Assembly: GCA_021781255.1 (NCBI GenBank)
Contig: JAJXXG010000571.1
Coordinates: 1 to 9,795 of the forward strand
DNA: 9,795 bases
Source: Acidobacteriota bacterium
GTDB lineage: Bacteria; Acidobacteriota; Terriglobia; Terriglobales; Acidobacteriaceae
Reading direction: 5' to 3'
Below, piece after piece: positions 1 through 6,903 of this stretch (position 1 is the first letter of the stretch; the number at the start of each line of letters is the position of its first letter). The notes under the pieces were generated by a model. The model saw nothing but the letters and a program-made list of their open reading frames with translations. It did not search any database and was not told the DNA's origin. Position numbers and translations under genes: made by a program.

Positions 1-1
1 G

Positions 2-298
2 CCGCTGGCCGAGGATCCGGGCACCGCAACTTTCAATATCTGCGCAACCTATTACAACCTGGGCGACACCCAGAATGCAGTGCCGGCCTGCCGCAAAGCG
101 GCTGCAGTGAGCCCTGCCAATGCCAATGTGTGGTTCGTGCTCGGTTCGCTGCTTTTCGCTGAATCCAATCTGGATGCAAAGGGCAACATCGCGATCACGT
201 CAGAATGCCGCGAGACCCTGGAAAAGTATCTAAAGCTGGTCCCCGACGGCCCGCACGCAGCCGACGTAAAGGCCATGCTTAACATGGGCGCCAGGTAA
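2..298 (+). CDS. TPR-containing protein, C-terminal fragment
   Basis: This is the 3' end of a gene that begins before the window; frame 2 is open from the first base to the TAA at 296-298, giving 98 visible residues. The first part (FNICATYYNLGDTQNAVPAC) followed by KAAAVSPANANVWFVLGSLL has the alternating small and aromatic helix pattern of tetratricopeptide repeats. The ending (TLEKYLKLVPDGPHAADVKA) is a typical closing TPR helix pair. TPR proteins act as protein-interaction scaffolds; the partner cannot be told from the fragment. From memory, similar C-terminal ends with a short insertion before the last helix pair occur in acidobacterial TPR proteins, but this is recollection, not a search. 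A GTG at 80 lies inside the repeat and is not the real start. The gene converges on the next one with a 41-bp gap and no convincing terminator. Confidence 0.75.
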   Translation, partial: PLAEDPGTATFNICATYYNLGDTQNAVPACRKAAAVSPANANVWFVLGSLLFAESNLDAKGNIAITSECRETLEKYLKLVPDGPHAADVKAMLNMGAR

Positions 299-339
299 TC
301 GCTTCGCGGTGAGCGGCGCACCTCGTCAAAGACTGCAGT

Positions 340-801
340 TTATGACGTGCCCCTTGGATTGGGGCCGTGATGGTTCGCGCCCGGATTGCCGTCAAGCAGA
401 AGAAAGATAGTCAGGATAACTCCGCCGACAACGGGCGCCAGGACGATCGGATACTGCAATACATTCTGCAACTCGCGATTCGCGAACGTGTGATCGGAGA
501 ACACCAGTAGTGCGATGACCGGCACAAAAATGAGCAAAAGCCACCAGCCGCGCTTGCCGGTGTCGTGAAGCCGCCGCACTGCGCCGGCCATCATGGGTAT
601 GAAGGCGGCCAGGCCAAAGGTCCAGCACACAAGAAGCACCGGAACCAGGCCGCTATGCTCCCTGCCGGAGGACATGATCCCGAAAATAAACAGCAGACCC
701 CAAATGGCCAGGTTGATCAGCGTGAAGGTCCAGTACTCCATACGCCGCGCCCGCCCGCTAAACTGAGCATATTTTTTCCATGGATCCAGATACCAGTTCA
801 T
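340..801 (-). CDS. DUF805 family inner-membrane protein
   Basis: This 153-residue protein belongs to the DUF805 (YhaH-like) family of small membrane proteins of unknown function. The family hallmarks are all visible: the N-terminal FSGRARRMEYW (residues 14-24), the central AVRRLHDTGKRGWW (74-87) and the C-terminal DGNPGANHHGPNP (137-149). Four hydrophobic segments lie at about 23-44, 50-72, 86-102 and 117-137, so it should be an integral inner-membrane protein. The frame is open upstream to 981. I chose the ATG at 801 because a strong Shine-Dalgarno (GGAGGAAA) precedes it by 6 nt and because family similarity starts there (MNWYLDPWKKYAQFSGR). The length fits the family. The gene lies 221 bp downstream of the aldehyde dehydrogenase on the same strand, so it probably has its own promoter, though I see no clear -35/-10 pair. 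Confidence 0.9.
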   Translation of the reverse strand: MNWYLDPWKKYAQFSGRARRMEYWTFTLINLAIWGLLFIFGIMSSGREHSGLVPVLLVCWTFGLAAFIPMMAGAVRRLHDTGKRGWWLLLIFVPVIALLVFSDHTFANRELQNVLQYPIVLAPVVGGVILTIFLLLDGNPGANHHGPNPRGTS

Positions 802-804
802 CAC

Positions 805-812
805 TTTCCTCC
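805..812 (-). promoter_or_regulatory. Shine-Dalgarno site of the DUF805 gene
   Basis: The minus strand reads GGAGGAAA, with 6 nt between GGAGG and the ATG at 801. It fixes the start 60 codons inside the longest open frame. Confidence 0.8.
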
Positions 813-942
813 GGCACGATCCGTCTGTCGAATGGCTTCCCGGTTGGGTGTTTCCGCCACCGCGCTCCGATTGATCAGCGTAGACATTCGATTGCAACCT
901 TTCGGTCCCGGCCAGCATACACCTGTTCACATGTTCTTGCGT

Positions 943-958
943 CGTGATTCTGGTCACG
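943..958. promoter_or_regulatory. Small inverted repeat upstream of the DUF805 gene
   Basis: CGTGA and TCACG are separated by 6 nt (CGTGATTCTGGTCACG), about 145 bp upstream of the DUF805 start, in the 802-1022 intergenic region. A half-site spacing of about one helical turn would suit a dimeric repressor or activator, but the arms are only 5 bp and could be chance. Nothing else in this intergenic stretch stands out. Confidence 0.2.
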
Positions 959-1022
959 GCAATGCGCACCGGCAAACCCAATGGCTTTCGTAGAGAACTG
1001 CAATCGGAATGGGATTCTCTCG

Positions 1023-2468
1023 TTAGCCGAGCGAGCTCATCACCAGCATGCGCGGCTCGGTCATCTCTTCAATGGCCGAGCGCAGGCCCTCGCGGCCCAG
1101 CCCTGAATCCTTGACGCCGCCATACGGCATTGCTTCAACTCGCCACGTTGGCGTGTCGCCCACAATCAGCGCGCCCACTTCCAGTTCGCGATACGCGGTG
1201 AGAATGCGGCCCGCGTCGCGCGTGAGCAAGCCGGCCTGCAATCCATACTTCGAGTGGTTCACCTCGGCCAGCGCCTGCTCAAAATCCTCGTAGGGCTCTA
1301 TCAGCAGCACCGGCCCGAAGATCTCCTCGTCGCGCACCTTCATGCCGGGCTTGGTTGCGGTCAGGATAGTCGGCATGACCACGGAACCCGTGCGCTCGCC
1401 GCCAACCACCAGCTTTGCGCCGCCCTCCACGGCCTCTTTGATCCATGCCTCCACACGTTCCGCCTCGCCGAGGCGGATGAGCGGTCCCACCTCAGTCGCC
1501 TCATTGGAAGGATCGCCGGTCGCCAGCTTAGCCGCGTGGTCCACCACCTTCCACACAAAGGTCTGAAAAATTGCGCGCTCCACAAATACGCGCTGCAGGC
1601 TGATGCACGACTGGCCCGCAAAACCAAAGGCGGCGTGCGCGGTGCGCAAGGCCGCGTTGTCCAGGTCATTCCAGTCGCCGTGCACAACGAGCGCCGCATT
1701 GCCGCCCTGTTCCAGCAGCACACGCTTGCGCCCCGAGTGCGCCTTCAACTCCCAGCCCACTTTGGCCGAACCGGTAAAGCTCACCAGCTTGATGCGATCT
1801 TCTTTTTCCGCCAGCCAGGCGGTGTCGGCATTGTCCAGCGGCAGGACAGCCAGCGCCTCCTCGGGCCAGCCGGCCTTCAGAATCACTTCGCCCAGCGCCA
1901 GCGCGGTAAACGACCCCTGCGGCGCGGGTTTCACAATCAACGGACAACCGGCGGCCATGGCCGGCGCCGCCTTGTGAGCCACCAGGTTCAACGGGAAATT
2001 GAACGGCGTAATCGCCAGAACCGGCCCCACGGGAAAGCGCTGCACCAGTCCCCAGCGGCCTTCGTTGCCTTCGGTCAGGTCAAGCGGAATACTCTCGCCG
2101 CCCAGCCGCGCTGCCTCTTCCGCGGCGGTCTTGAAAGTAACCACAGCACGATCCACTTCGATCCGCGCCAGCCGCACCGGTTTGCCGGCCTCAGCCACAA
2201 TCAACTGCGCAAAACGCTCCTTCTGCTCGATGAGCGCGGCGGCCACATCTTCCAGAATCTCGCGGCGTTTCCATCGCGGCAGCGCGCGCGTGCGGCGCAG
2301 GCTTGCCCACGCATGATTCACCGCCTGGCGCGCGTCGGCCCGTGTTGCCATGGTCACTCGGCCCACCAGCCCCTGGTCCCACGGCGAGCGTACCTCCATC
2401 GCCTCTCCGTCGGTCCATTCCTTGCCGCACAGCAGAAATCCGGTTTGCGATCCTGGCCGCATCTTCAT
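1023..2468 (-). CDS. NAD(P)-dependent aldehyde dehydrogenase (lactaldehyde/GAPN-like)
   Basis: This 481-residue protein of the ALDH superfamily oxidises an aldehyde to its carboxylic acid with NAD(P)+ in the cytoplasm. The catalytic set is complete. The oxyanion-hole Asn157 is in ITPFNFPLN, the cofactor-binding Lys180 in IVKPAPQ, the general base Glu253 in LLEQGGN, and the nucleophile Cys288 in FAGQSCISLQR. Glu382 is in EEIFGPV, and the C-terminal motif PYGGVKDSGLGREG covers 448-460 or so. FTGSAKVG (231-238) contributes to cofactor binding. Length is normal for the superfamily. The GQSCISLQR context resembles the lactaldehyde, phosphonoacetaldehyde and non-phosphorylating glyceraldehyde-3-phosphate dehydrogenase branches, but the substrate cannot be fixed. 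The usual LELGG motif reads LEQGG here. The ATG at 2468 has AAAGAGGAG 10 nt upstream; a second ATG two codons in is possible but less well spaced. The gene sits 63 bp downstream of the secreted repeat protein on the same strand. Confidence 0.93.
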   Translation of the reverse strand: MKMRPGSQTGFLLCGKEWTDGEAMEVRSPWDQGLVGRVTMATRADARQAVNHAWASLRRTRALPRWKRREILEDVAAALIEQKERFAQLIVAEAGKPVRLARIEVDRAVVTFKTAAEEAARLGGESIPLDLTEGNEGRWGLVQRFPVGPVLAITPFNFPLNLVAHKAAPAMAAGCPLIVKPAPQGSFTALALGEVILKAGWPEEALAVLPLDNADTAWLAEKEDRIKLVSFTGSAKVGWELKAHSGRKRVLLEQGGNAALVVHGDWNDLDNAALRTAHAAFGFAGQSCISLQRVFVERAIFQTFVWKVVDHAAKLATGDPSNEATEVGPLIRLGEAERVEAWIKEAVEGGAKLVVGGERTGSVVMPTILTATKPGMKVRDEEIFGPVLLIEPYEDFEQALAEVNHSKYGLQAGLLTRDAGRILTAYRELEVGALIVGDTPTWRVEAMPYGGVKDSGLGREGLRSAIEEMTEPRMLVMSSLG

Positions 2469-2478
2469 GGCTTGGGTG

Positions 2479-2487
2479 CTCCTCTTT
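2479..2487 (-). promoter_or_regulatory. Shine-Dalgarno site of the aldehyde dehydrogenase
   Basis: The minus strand reads AAAGAGGAG, 10 nt before the ATG at 2468 and 16 nt before the alternative ATG at 2462. The spacing favours the first. Confidence 0.6.
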
Positions 2488-2511
2488 CGTCGTTCCCTTC
2501 ATGGTACAAGC

Positions 2512-2530
2512 GCGGCTTGCGGCAAGCAGC
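2512..2530 (-). terminator. Possible weak hairpin after the secreted repeat protein gene
   Basis: Immediately after the TGA stop of the secreted protein gene the minus strand can form a stem of GGC, one mismatch and GCTTG, closing on a CCG loop (5 bp perfect plus 2 more). No run of T follows, so at best it is a weak terminator or an RNA-stabilising hairpin. It lies just before the aldehyde dehydrogenase ribosome-binding site, so the two genes could still share a transcript. Confidence 0.25.
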
Positions 2531-2531
2531 C

Positions 2532-3437
2532 TCAGTGCCGGCTGGCGTACCCCGACAACTCCGACCAAGCTTGCTGATAGCCGTTCCGAAAGCCACTCCT
2601 GTAGGAGTCCTGCATGTTGTAAGGAACATGCGGGTTGCGGAACTCGTCGCGGTTGTCAGGATCGGGCTGGCGATTGTTGGCGAAGTCGTTCAGCGCGCCT
2701 GCCACACCGTCCTCGAACGCATGGCGCTGGAAGTCGTCGTTGCGTACCGGTCCGCTTGTCAGCAAAGCCATGCCCCGCCTATAGCCATGACGGAAGCCAT
2801 CCCGGTAGGTTTCCTGCATTCCCGGGGGAACATTCGGATTCCGGAACTCGTCGCGATTGTTGGGGTCCGGCGGGCGGTTATTCTCCAGGTCTCTCATTGC
2901 CCCGACCATCCCATCCTGAAATCCGCGCAGCATCACCTCCTGGCCCGGCTGGCCGTACTGGCCCGGCTGGCCGTACTGGCCCGGCTGGCCGTACTGGCCC
3001 GGCTGGCCATACTGGCCCGGCTGGCCGTACTGGCCGGTTGGCGGCGCCGTCTGTGGTGGTCCATACCCTGGCTGCATAGGCTGCATCTGCTGCCCGCCCG
3101 TGAGGTGTTGAATGCCTGCGTCGTATCCGCGCCGGAATCCCTCGCGGTAAGCGTCCCGCTTATGCTTCGGCAGATCTGGATGCCGGTACTCGTCGCGGTT
3201 ATTGGGGTCTGGCTGGCGGTGATTCTCAATGTCCTTACGCGCGCCTTCGATTCCATCGCGGAAGCCCTGGCGCTGGATATCGGTGAATCCCTGCGGCGGC
3301 GCATCCCAATTGCCGTAATACTGGCCGTAACCCTCCTGTGGCTGTGCCAGAGGCGCGCCATGTATTTTTGACGAACCATAGCCTGAGAAGCCCAGGAAGA
3401 AAACAACGGTCATCACTGTGCATCGGTGCTGATTCAT
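2532..3437 (-). CDS. Secreted protein with three copies of an uncharacterised ~55-residue domain
   Basis: I do not recognise a named family in this 301-residue protein. Residues 1 to about 25-30 form a signal peptide, with hydrophobic core [15 protein letters not shown]; the cleavage site is unclear. The mature part has three copies of one domain at about 57-112, 170-226 and 239-294. Each opens with a GF-x-DG-x-x-GA-like motif. Each then has N[HN]R-x-PDP[ND]NRDE[YF]R-x-P and closes with YR-x-GFR-x-GY. Glycine spacing at both ends (GxxxG-like) suggests tightly packed helices. A low-complexity linker of five GQYGQP units (135-164) separates copies 1 and 2. The protein is rich in Gln, Gly, Asn, Arg and Asp, and is probably periplasmic or extracellular. 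The ATG at 3437 was chosen because a perfect AAGGAGG lies 9 nt upstream and the signal peptide starts there, although the frame is open to 3572. It is transcribed divergently from the DNA glycosylase. Confidence 0.8.
   Translation of the reverse strand: MNQHRCTVMTVVFFLGFSGYGSSKIHGAPLAQPQEGYGQYYGNWDAPPQGFTDIQRQGFRDGIEGARKDIENHRQPDPNNRDEYRHPDLPKHKRDAYREGFRRGYDAGIQHLTGGQQMQPMQPGYGPPQTAPPTGQYGQPGQYGQPGQYGQPGQYGQPGQYGQPGQEVMLRGFQDGMVGAMRDLENNRPPDPNNRDEFRNPNVPPGMQETYRDGFRHGYRRGMALLTSGPVRNDDFQRHAFEDGVAGALNDFANNRQPDPDNRDEFRNPHVPYNMQDSYRSGFRNGYQQAWSELSGYASRH
2940..3035 (-). repeat. 18-bp in-frame tandem repeat (5.3 copies)
   Basis: The unit encodes Gly-Gln-Tyr-Gly-Gln-Pro on the minus strand; the plus-strand unit is close to GGCTGGCCGTACTGGCCC. 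There are five full units plus six bases. They are almost identical at the DNA level, with one synonymous Tyr codon change (GTA to ATA on the plus strand near 3009). Such near-perfect copies in a coding linker point to recent slippage expansion, and whole-unit changes would keep the frame. Confidence 0.9.
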
Positions 3438-3446
3438 TGCCTGGAA

Positions 3447-3453
3447 CCTCCTT
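3447..3453 (-). promoter_or_regulatory. Shine-Dalgarno site of the secreted repeat protein
   Basis: A perfect AAGGAGG on the minus strand, 9 nt before the ATG at 3437. It decides the start in a frame that stays open 45 codons further upstream. Confidence 0.8.
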
Positions 3454-3570
3454 TTCTTCGGGAGTACAGCATACTCTAGCAGAGTCAGTAGTGGAAACAG
3501 GTGAAAGCGCCGGGGTTCATGCGTGTCGACAGCAGCTTCACGCGCACGGAGCGTGCGATACACTCCATCC
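3454..3570. promoter_or_regulatory. Divergent promoter region
   Basis: This stretch separates two divergently transcribed genes and must hold the promoters of both, unless the glycosylase transcript starts at or inside its own coding region. I see no convincing -35/-10 pair. No Shine-Dalgarno lies just before the glycosylase ATG; the nearest GGAG is about 20 nt upstream. Confidence 0.4.
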
Positions 3571-4272
3571 ATGATTCACGACGGCCGCAGCCGCAAACTT
3601 CCCTTCGATCCCGCCGAGGCGCTCAAGCATCTCAGGGCCAGCGACGCCAAGCTTGCCGCGCTGATTGATCGCGCCGGCCCTTTCACGCTCCGGCTCGATC
3701 CCTCGCCCTCGCCCTTCGAGTCGCTGCTTGAATCGATCCTTTACCAGCAGTTGCACGGCAAGGCCGCAGCCACCATCCACCGGAGGGTCCGCGAATACTT
3801 CGGCGGCGATCCCACGCCGCAACTTCTGCTTGATACACCCGACGAGCCCCTGCGCGCCGCCGGCGTCTCCGGCAACAAGATCAAGGCCCTGCGCGACTTG
3901 GCCGCCCGCACCCTCGACAGCACCGTTCCCTCGCACGCCGCCATTCGCAAGATGCCTGACGCTGAGATCGTCGCGCGCCTCACTGAAGTGCGGGGCATCG
4001 GCACGTGGACCGTGGAAATGCTGTTGATCTTCCGCCTGGGCCGGCCCGATGTGCTGCCCGTGACCGACTACGGAGTGCGCAAGGGCTACGCGCTCACCTT
4101 CCAGCGCCTGCCCAAATCAAGGCCCATTGAGGCCGCCGACCTGCCCAAGGCCGAAGTGCTGCTGAAAAGAGGAAAACGCTGGGCGCCGTATCGTTCTGTA
4201 GCCAGTTGGTACCTGTGGCGCGCCTGCGATCTGGCCAAAAATAGTGCCCCCGCAGGACGCTCGGGCCGATAA
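3571..4272 (+). CDS. DNA-3-methyladenine glycosylase II family (HhH-GPD, AlkA/Mag1-like)
   Basis: This 233-residue enzyme is of the helix-hairpin-helix GPD superfamily, AlkA/Mag type. It starts base-excision repair by cutting alkylated purines such as 3-methyladenine from DNA. The helix-hairpin-helix is [15 protein letters not shown] (137-151), and the catalytic aspartate is Asp166 in [13 protein letters not shown]. The N-terminal helix [17 protein letters not shown] (50-66) and the C-terminal [14 protein letters not shown] (204-217) are typical of the family. It lacks the extra N-terminal domain of E. coli AlkA, so it matches the short single-domain Mag1-like form. The ATG at 3571 gives a normal family length but has no clear ribosome-binding site. 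An upstream in-frame GTG at 3523 would add 16 residues of no recognisable similarity. The last dozen residues are Ala/Gly/Arg-rich and probably disordered. The GH57 gene follows 73 bp downstream on the same strand with no obvious functional link. Confidence 0.92.
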   Translation: MIHDGRSRKLPFDPAEALKHLRASDAKLAALIDRAGPFTLRLDPSPSPFESLLESILYQQLHGKAAATIHRRVREYFGGDPTPQLLLDTPDEPLRAAGVSGNKIKALRDLAARTLDSTVPSHAAIRKMPDAEIVARLTEVRGIGTWTVEMLLIFRLGRPDVLPVTDYGVRKGYALTFQRLPKSRPIEAADLPKAEVLLKRGKRWAPYRSVASWYLWRACDLAKNSAPAGRSGR

Positions 4273-4345
4273 CTGCCACACAGGGCCTTAAAATAGCTTG
4301 AGCGGCCGGCAATGACCGGGCGCGGTGCGCCTCATCGGAACTCTC

Positions 4346-6841
4346 ATGCCACAGGGCAAGCGTTTTGTCTGCATTCACGGTCACTTTTACCAGCCTCCAC
4401 GCGAAAACCCCTGGCTGGAGACAGTGGAGACCCAAGACTCTGCTGCGCCCTACCACGACTGGAATGAGCGCATCTGCGCGGAGTGCTACGCCCCCAACGG
4501 CGCGGCGCGCGTGGTAAACGCGAAAAACCAGATCACGCGCATCGTGAACAACTACGGGCGCATCAGCTTCGACTTCGGCCCCACACTGCTCAGTTGGCTC
4601 AGAGAATATGCGTCGCGCACCTACGGCATGATCCTGGAAGGCGAGAGGCGCAGCCGCCTGCGGTACCGCGGCCACAGCACGGCCATGGCGCAGGTATACA
4701 ACCACATGATTCTGCCGTTGGCCAGCATGCGCGACCGCATCACGCAGATCCGCTGGGGCATGGCCGACTACGGGAGCAGCTTTGGCGCGAAGCCGGAGGG
4801 CATGTGGCTGCCTGAGACCGCGGTCGATACCGACACGCTCGAATTGATGGCCCAACACGGCATTCGCTTCACGATTCTGGCGCCGCACCAGTGCAAGCGC
4901 GTTCGCCCGCTGAAGGGCAACGCCAACTGGACCGCCACGCCAAACGCGACGGTGGACACGACGCACCCCTATCTGGTTCGCTTCGCCTCCGGCGCTTCCA
5001 TCGCCGTCTTCTTTTACAACGGCCCGGCGGCGCGCGCCATCGCGTTTGAAGGGCTGCTGGACTCCGGCGATAAATTTGTCTCCCGCCTCAAGGCCGGCTT
5101 TAAAGACAGCGCGCAGCCACAGCTTGTGCACGTGGCCACCGACGGCGAGTCGTACGGTCATCATCACAAGTACGGTGAAATGGCGCTGGCCTACGCCTTG
5201 CGCCTGCTCGAAAAGGACAAGACGGTAAAGCTGACCAACTACGGCAGCTTCCTGGAGCAGTTTCCGCCCGAGTGCGAGTGCGAGATCGTAAACAACACCT
5301 CCTGGAGCTGCATGCACGGCATTGAGCGCTGGCGCTCCAACTGCGGCTGCAACGGCGGCAAACCCGGCTGGAACCAGGCATGGCGCGCGCCTCTGCGCCA
5401 GGCTCTCGATGAGCTGCGCGATGCATTGGTTCCGCTTACCGAACAGGAAACCGGCAAACTCTTCAACGATGTCTGGGCCGCCCGCAACTCCTACATCCAG
5501 GTGATTCTCGACCGCAGCCCGGAGTCAGTTGACCGCTTCCTTGTCGCGCACCAGGCGCACACGCTGTCTGAGGCCGAGCGCACTCGCGCCCTCGAGCTAA
5601 TGGAGATGCAGCGCCACGCGCAGCTCATGTACGCCAGCTGCGGATGGTTCTTCGACGATATCTCCGGCATCGAGACCGTACAGATCATCGCCTACGCCGC
5701 GCGCGTGCTGCAACTGGCCGTGGAGCTCTTCGGCGAGCAGGCCGCGCCGCTGGAACCCGCGTTTCTCGCGCGCCTGGCCGAAGCCAAATCGAACGATCCC
5801 AAGGCCGGTGACGGCGCCAAAATCTACAGGAAGTGCGTCGACACCATGAACGTCGACACCACGAAACTGTACCTCGAAAAGGTAGCCGCCCACTACGCCA
5901 TCAGCTCCGTCTTCTCCTCGTTTGCTGATGAGACTGACCTCTTCTGCTATCACGTGCGCCGCATCTCTTACGAAATCTACACCTCAGGCCGCGGGCGCCT
6001 TGCGCTGGGCCGAGCGCACGTAGCCAGCACCATCACCGGCCACGCGCAAAGCTTCTCCTTTGCGGTTCTCCACTTCGGCGACCAGAACATCACAGCCGCC
6101 GTCAAGGCCTACGAGGAATCGTGCGCCGCCACCTTTGAAGCCTTTGCCAGCGAGGCCGTGGGGCATGTGCAGCGCGCCGACTTTCCTGAGGTGATTCGCC
6201 TGCTCGACCGCTTCTACGGACACGCCGACTACTCGCTCACTTCGCTCTTCACTGACGAGCAGCGCCGCATCGTCCAGCTCATTCTCAACTCCACACTCTG
6301 GGACATCGAGAACTCGCTCACCACCATCTACCAGGACCACGCCAGCCTGCTCCACTATCTCTCGCAGGCGGGTTTGCCCAAGCCACCCGCGCTCACGCTG
6401 GCCGCGAGGTTCGCCATCAACGCCGGCCTGCGCCGAGTGCTTGAGATCGACCCGATCGACCAGGCCCAAATGCGGTCTTACCTCGCGCTGGCCAAGGCAG
6501 ACCAGGTTCCTCTCGAGACTGCCGACCTCTCCTATATCGCCGACCAACGCATGAAACGCACCATGGTCGAGTTGCAAATGTCCTCGGGTTCGCTGGAGAT
6601 GCTTGACGGCGCGCTGGTGCTGGCCCGCACTCTCGCCGAGCTGCCCTTCGATCTGAATCTCTGGCAGGCGCAGAACATTTGGTACGAGATTCTGCGCACC
6701 TCCGGCTACGCGCTCACGGCGCTGGCTGCCGAAGAACGCCCGCGCTGGGATAAGGATTTCGGCGAACTGGGCGCTTGCCTCACCTTCGACACCGAAGCCA
6801 TCCGCGCCGACGAAGAACCGGTGCCAGCCACGGCCGATTGA
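4346..6841 (+). CDS. Glycoside hydrolase family 57 protein with C-terminal DUF3536 domain
   Basis: This 831-residue protein carries an N-terminal GH57 (alpha-amylase/4-alpha-glucanotransferase type) barrel and a long helical C-terminal part matching DUF3536. The GH57 signatures in order are CIHGHFYQPPREN (about 9-21, metal/substrate histidines), GMWLPE (152-157) with candidate nucleophile Glu157, and ATDGESYGHHH (264-274) with candidate acid Asp266. A Cys-rich stretch (TSWSCMHGIERWRSNCGC, 318-335) is, as I recall, characteristic of the DUF3536 subgroup and could bind a metal or form disulfides. No signal peptide is seen, so it should act in the cytoplasm, probably on glycogen-like alpha-glucans or related oligosaccharides; the exact reaction is unknown for this subgroup. 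I chose the ATG at 4346 because the conserved region begins a few codons later. An in-frame GTG at 4325 would add 7 residues, and neither start has a strong Shine-Dalgarno. No glycogen or trehalose gene lies beside it in this window. Confidence 0.9.
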   Translation: MPQGKRFVCIHGHFYQPPRENPWLETVETQDSAAPYHDWNERICAECYAPNGAARVVNAKNQITRIVNNYGRISFDFGPTLLSWLREYASRTYGMILEGERRSRLRYRGHSTAMAQVYNHMILPLASMRDRITQIRWGMADYGSSFGAKPEGMWLPETAVDTDTLELMAQHGIRFTILAPHQCKRVRPLKGNANWTATPNATVDTTHPYLVRFASGASIAVFFYNGPAARAIAFEGLLDSGDKFVSRLKAGFKDSAQPQLVHVATDGESYGHHHKYGEMALAYALRLLEKDKTVKLTNYGSFLEQFPPECECEIVNNTSWSCMHGIERWRSNCGCNGGKPGWNQAWRAPLRQALDELRDALVPLTEQETGKLFNDVWAARNSYIQVILDRSPESVDRFLVAHQAHTLSEAERTRALELMEMQRHAQLMYASCGWFFDDISGIETVQIIAYAARVLQLAVELFGEQAAPLEPAFLARLAEAKSNDPKAGDGAKIYRKCVDTMNVDTTKLYLEKVAAHYAISSVFSSFADETDLFCYHVRRISYEIYTSGRGRLALGRAHVASTITGHAQSFSFAVLHFGDQNITAAVKAYEESCAATFEAFASEAVGHVQRADFPEVIRLLDRFYGHADYSLTSLFTDEQRRIVQLILNSTLWDIENSLTTIYQDHASLLHYLSQAGLPKPPALTLAARFAINAGLRRVLEIDPIDQAQMRSYLALAKADQVPLETADLSYIADQRMKRTMVELQMSSGSLEMLDGALVLARTLAELPFDLNLWQAQNIWYEILRTSGYALTALAAEERPRWDKDFGELGACLTFDTEAIRADEEPVPATAD

Positions 6842-6903
6842 ACGGCGCGAGAGCCTTTCAGCACTGAATGTGAACTGGGGAACAGGAGCAGGCTGCCGAG
6901 TCG

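Noticed and set aside
802..981. A 60-codon N-terminal extension of the DUF805 gene.
   Set aside because: No family similarity before MNWYLDPW, and the strong Shine-Dalgarno lies directly before the internal ATG at 801.
992..1020. AGAGAA...TTCTCT inverted repeat below the aldehyde dehydrogenase stop as a terminator.
   Set aside because: Six AT-rich base pairs around a 17-nt loop with no U tract; too weak to call.
2940..3035. CRISPR array.
   Set aside because: The 18-bp units are contiguous with no spacers and are translated in frame as a protein linker.
2542..3270. PDP[ND]NRDE loops of the secreted protein as EF-hand calcium sites.
   Set aside because: The spacing does not fit the EF-hand loop: no glycine at position 6 and an arginine where a ligand is expected.
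1254..3371. A 705-codon open frame on the plus strand, opposite the aldehyde dehydrogenase and the secreted protein gene.
   Set aside because: It is antisense to two well-supported genes, shows no domain of its own, is extremely rich in Arg/His/Leu, and its internal repeat (LARLAV units) is just the 18-bp tandem repeat read from the other strand. It arises from GC-rich third positions.
4094..5317. A 407-codon minus-strand frame opposite the GH57 gene.
   Set aside because: Antisense to the conserved GH57 motifs; composition dominated by Ala/Val/Arg and no recognisable domain.
6842..6903. Bidirectional terminator between the converging GH57 and glycosyltransferase genes.
   Set aside because: Only a 4-5 bp TTCAG/CTGAA match was found, with no T runs on either side.
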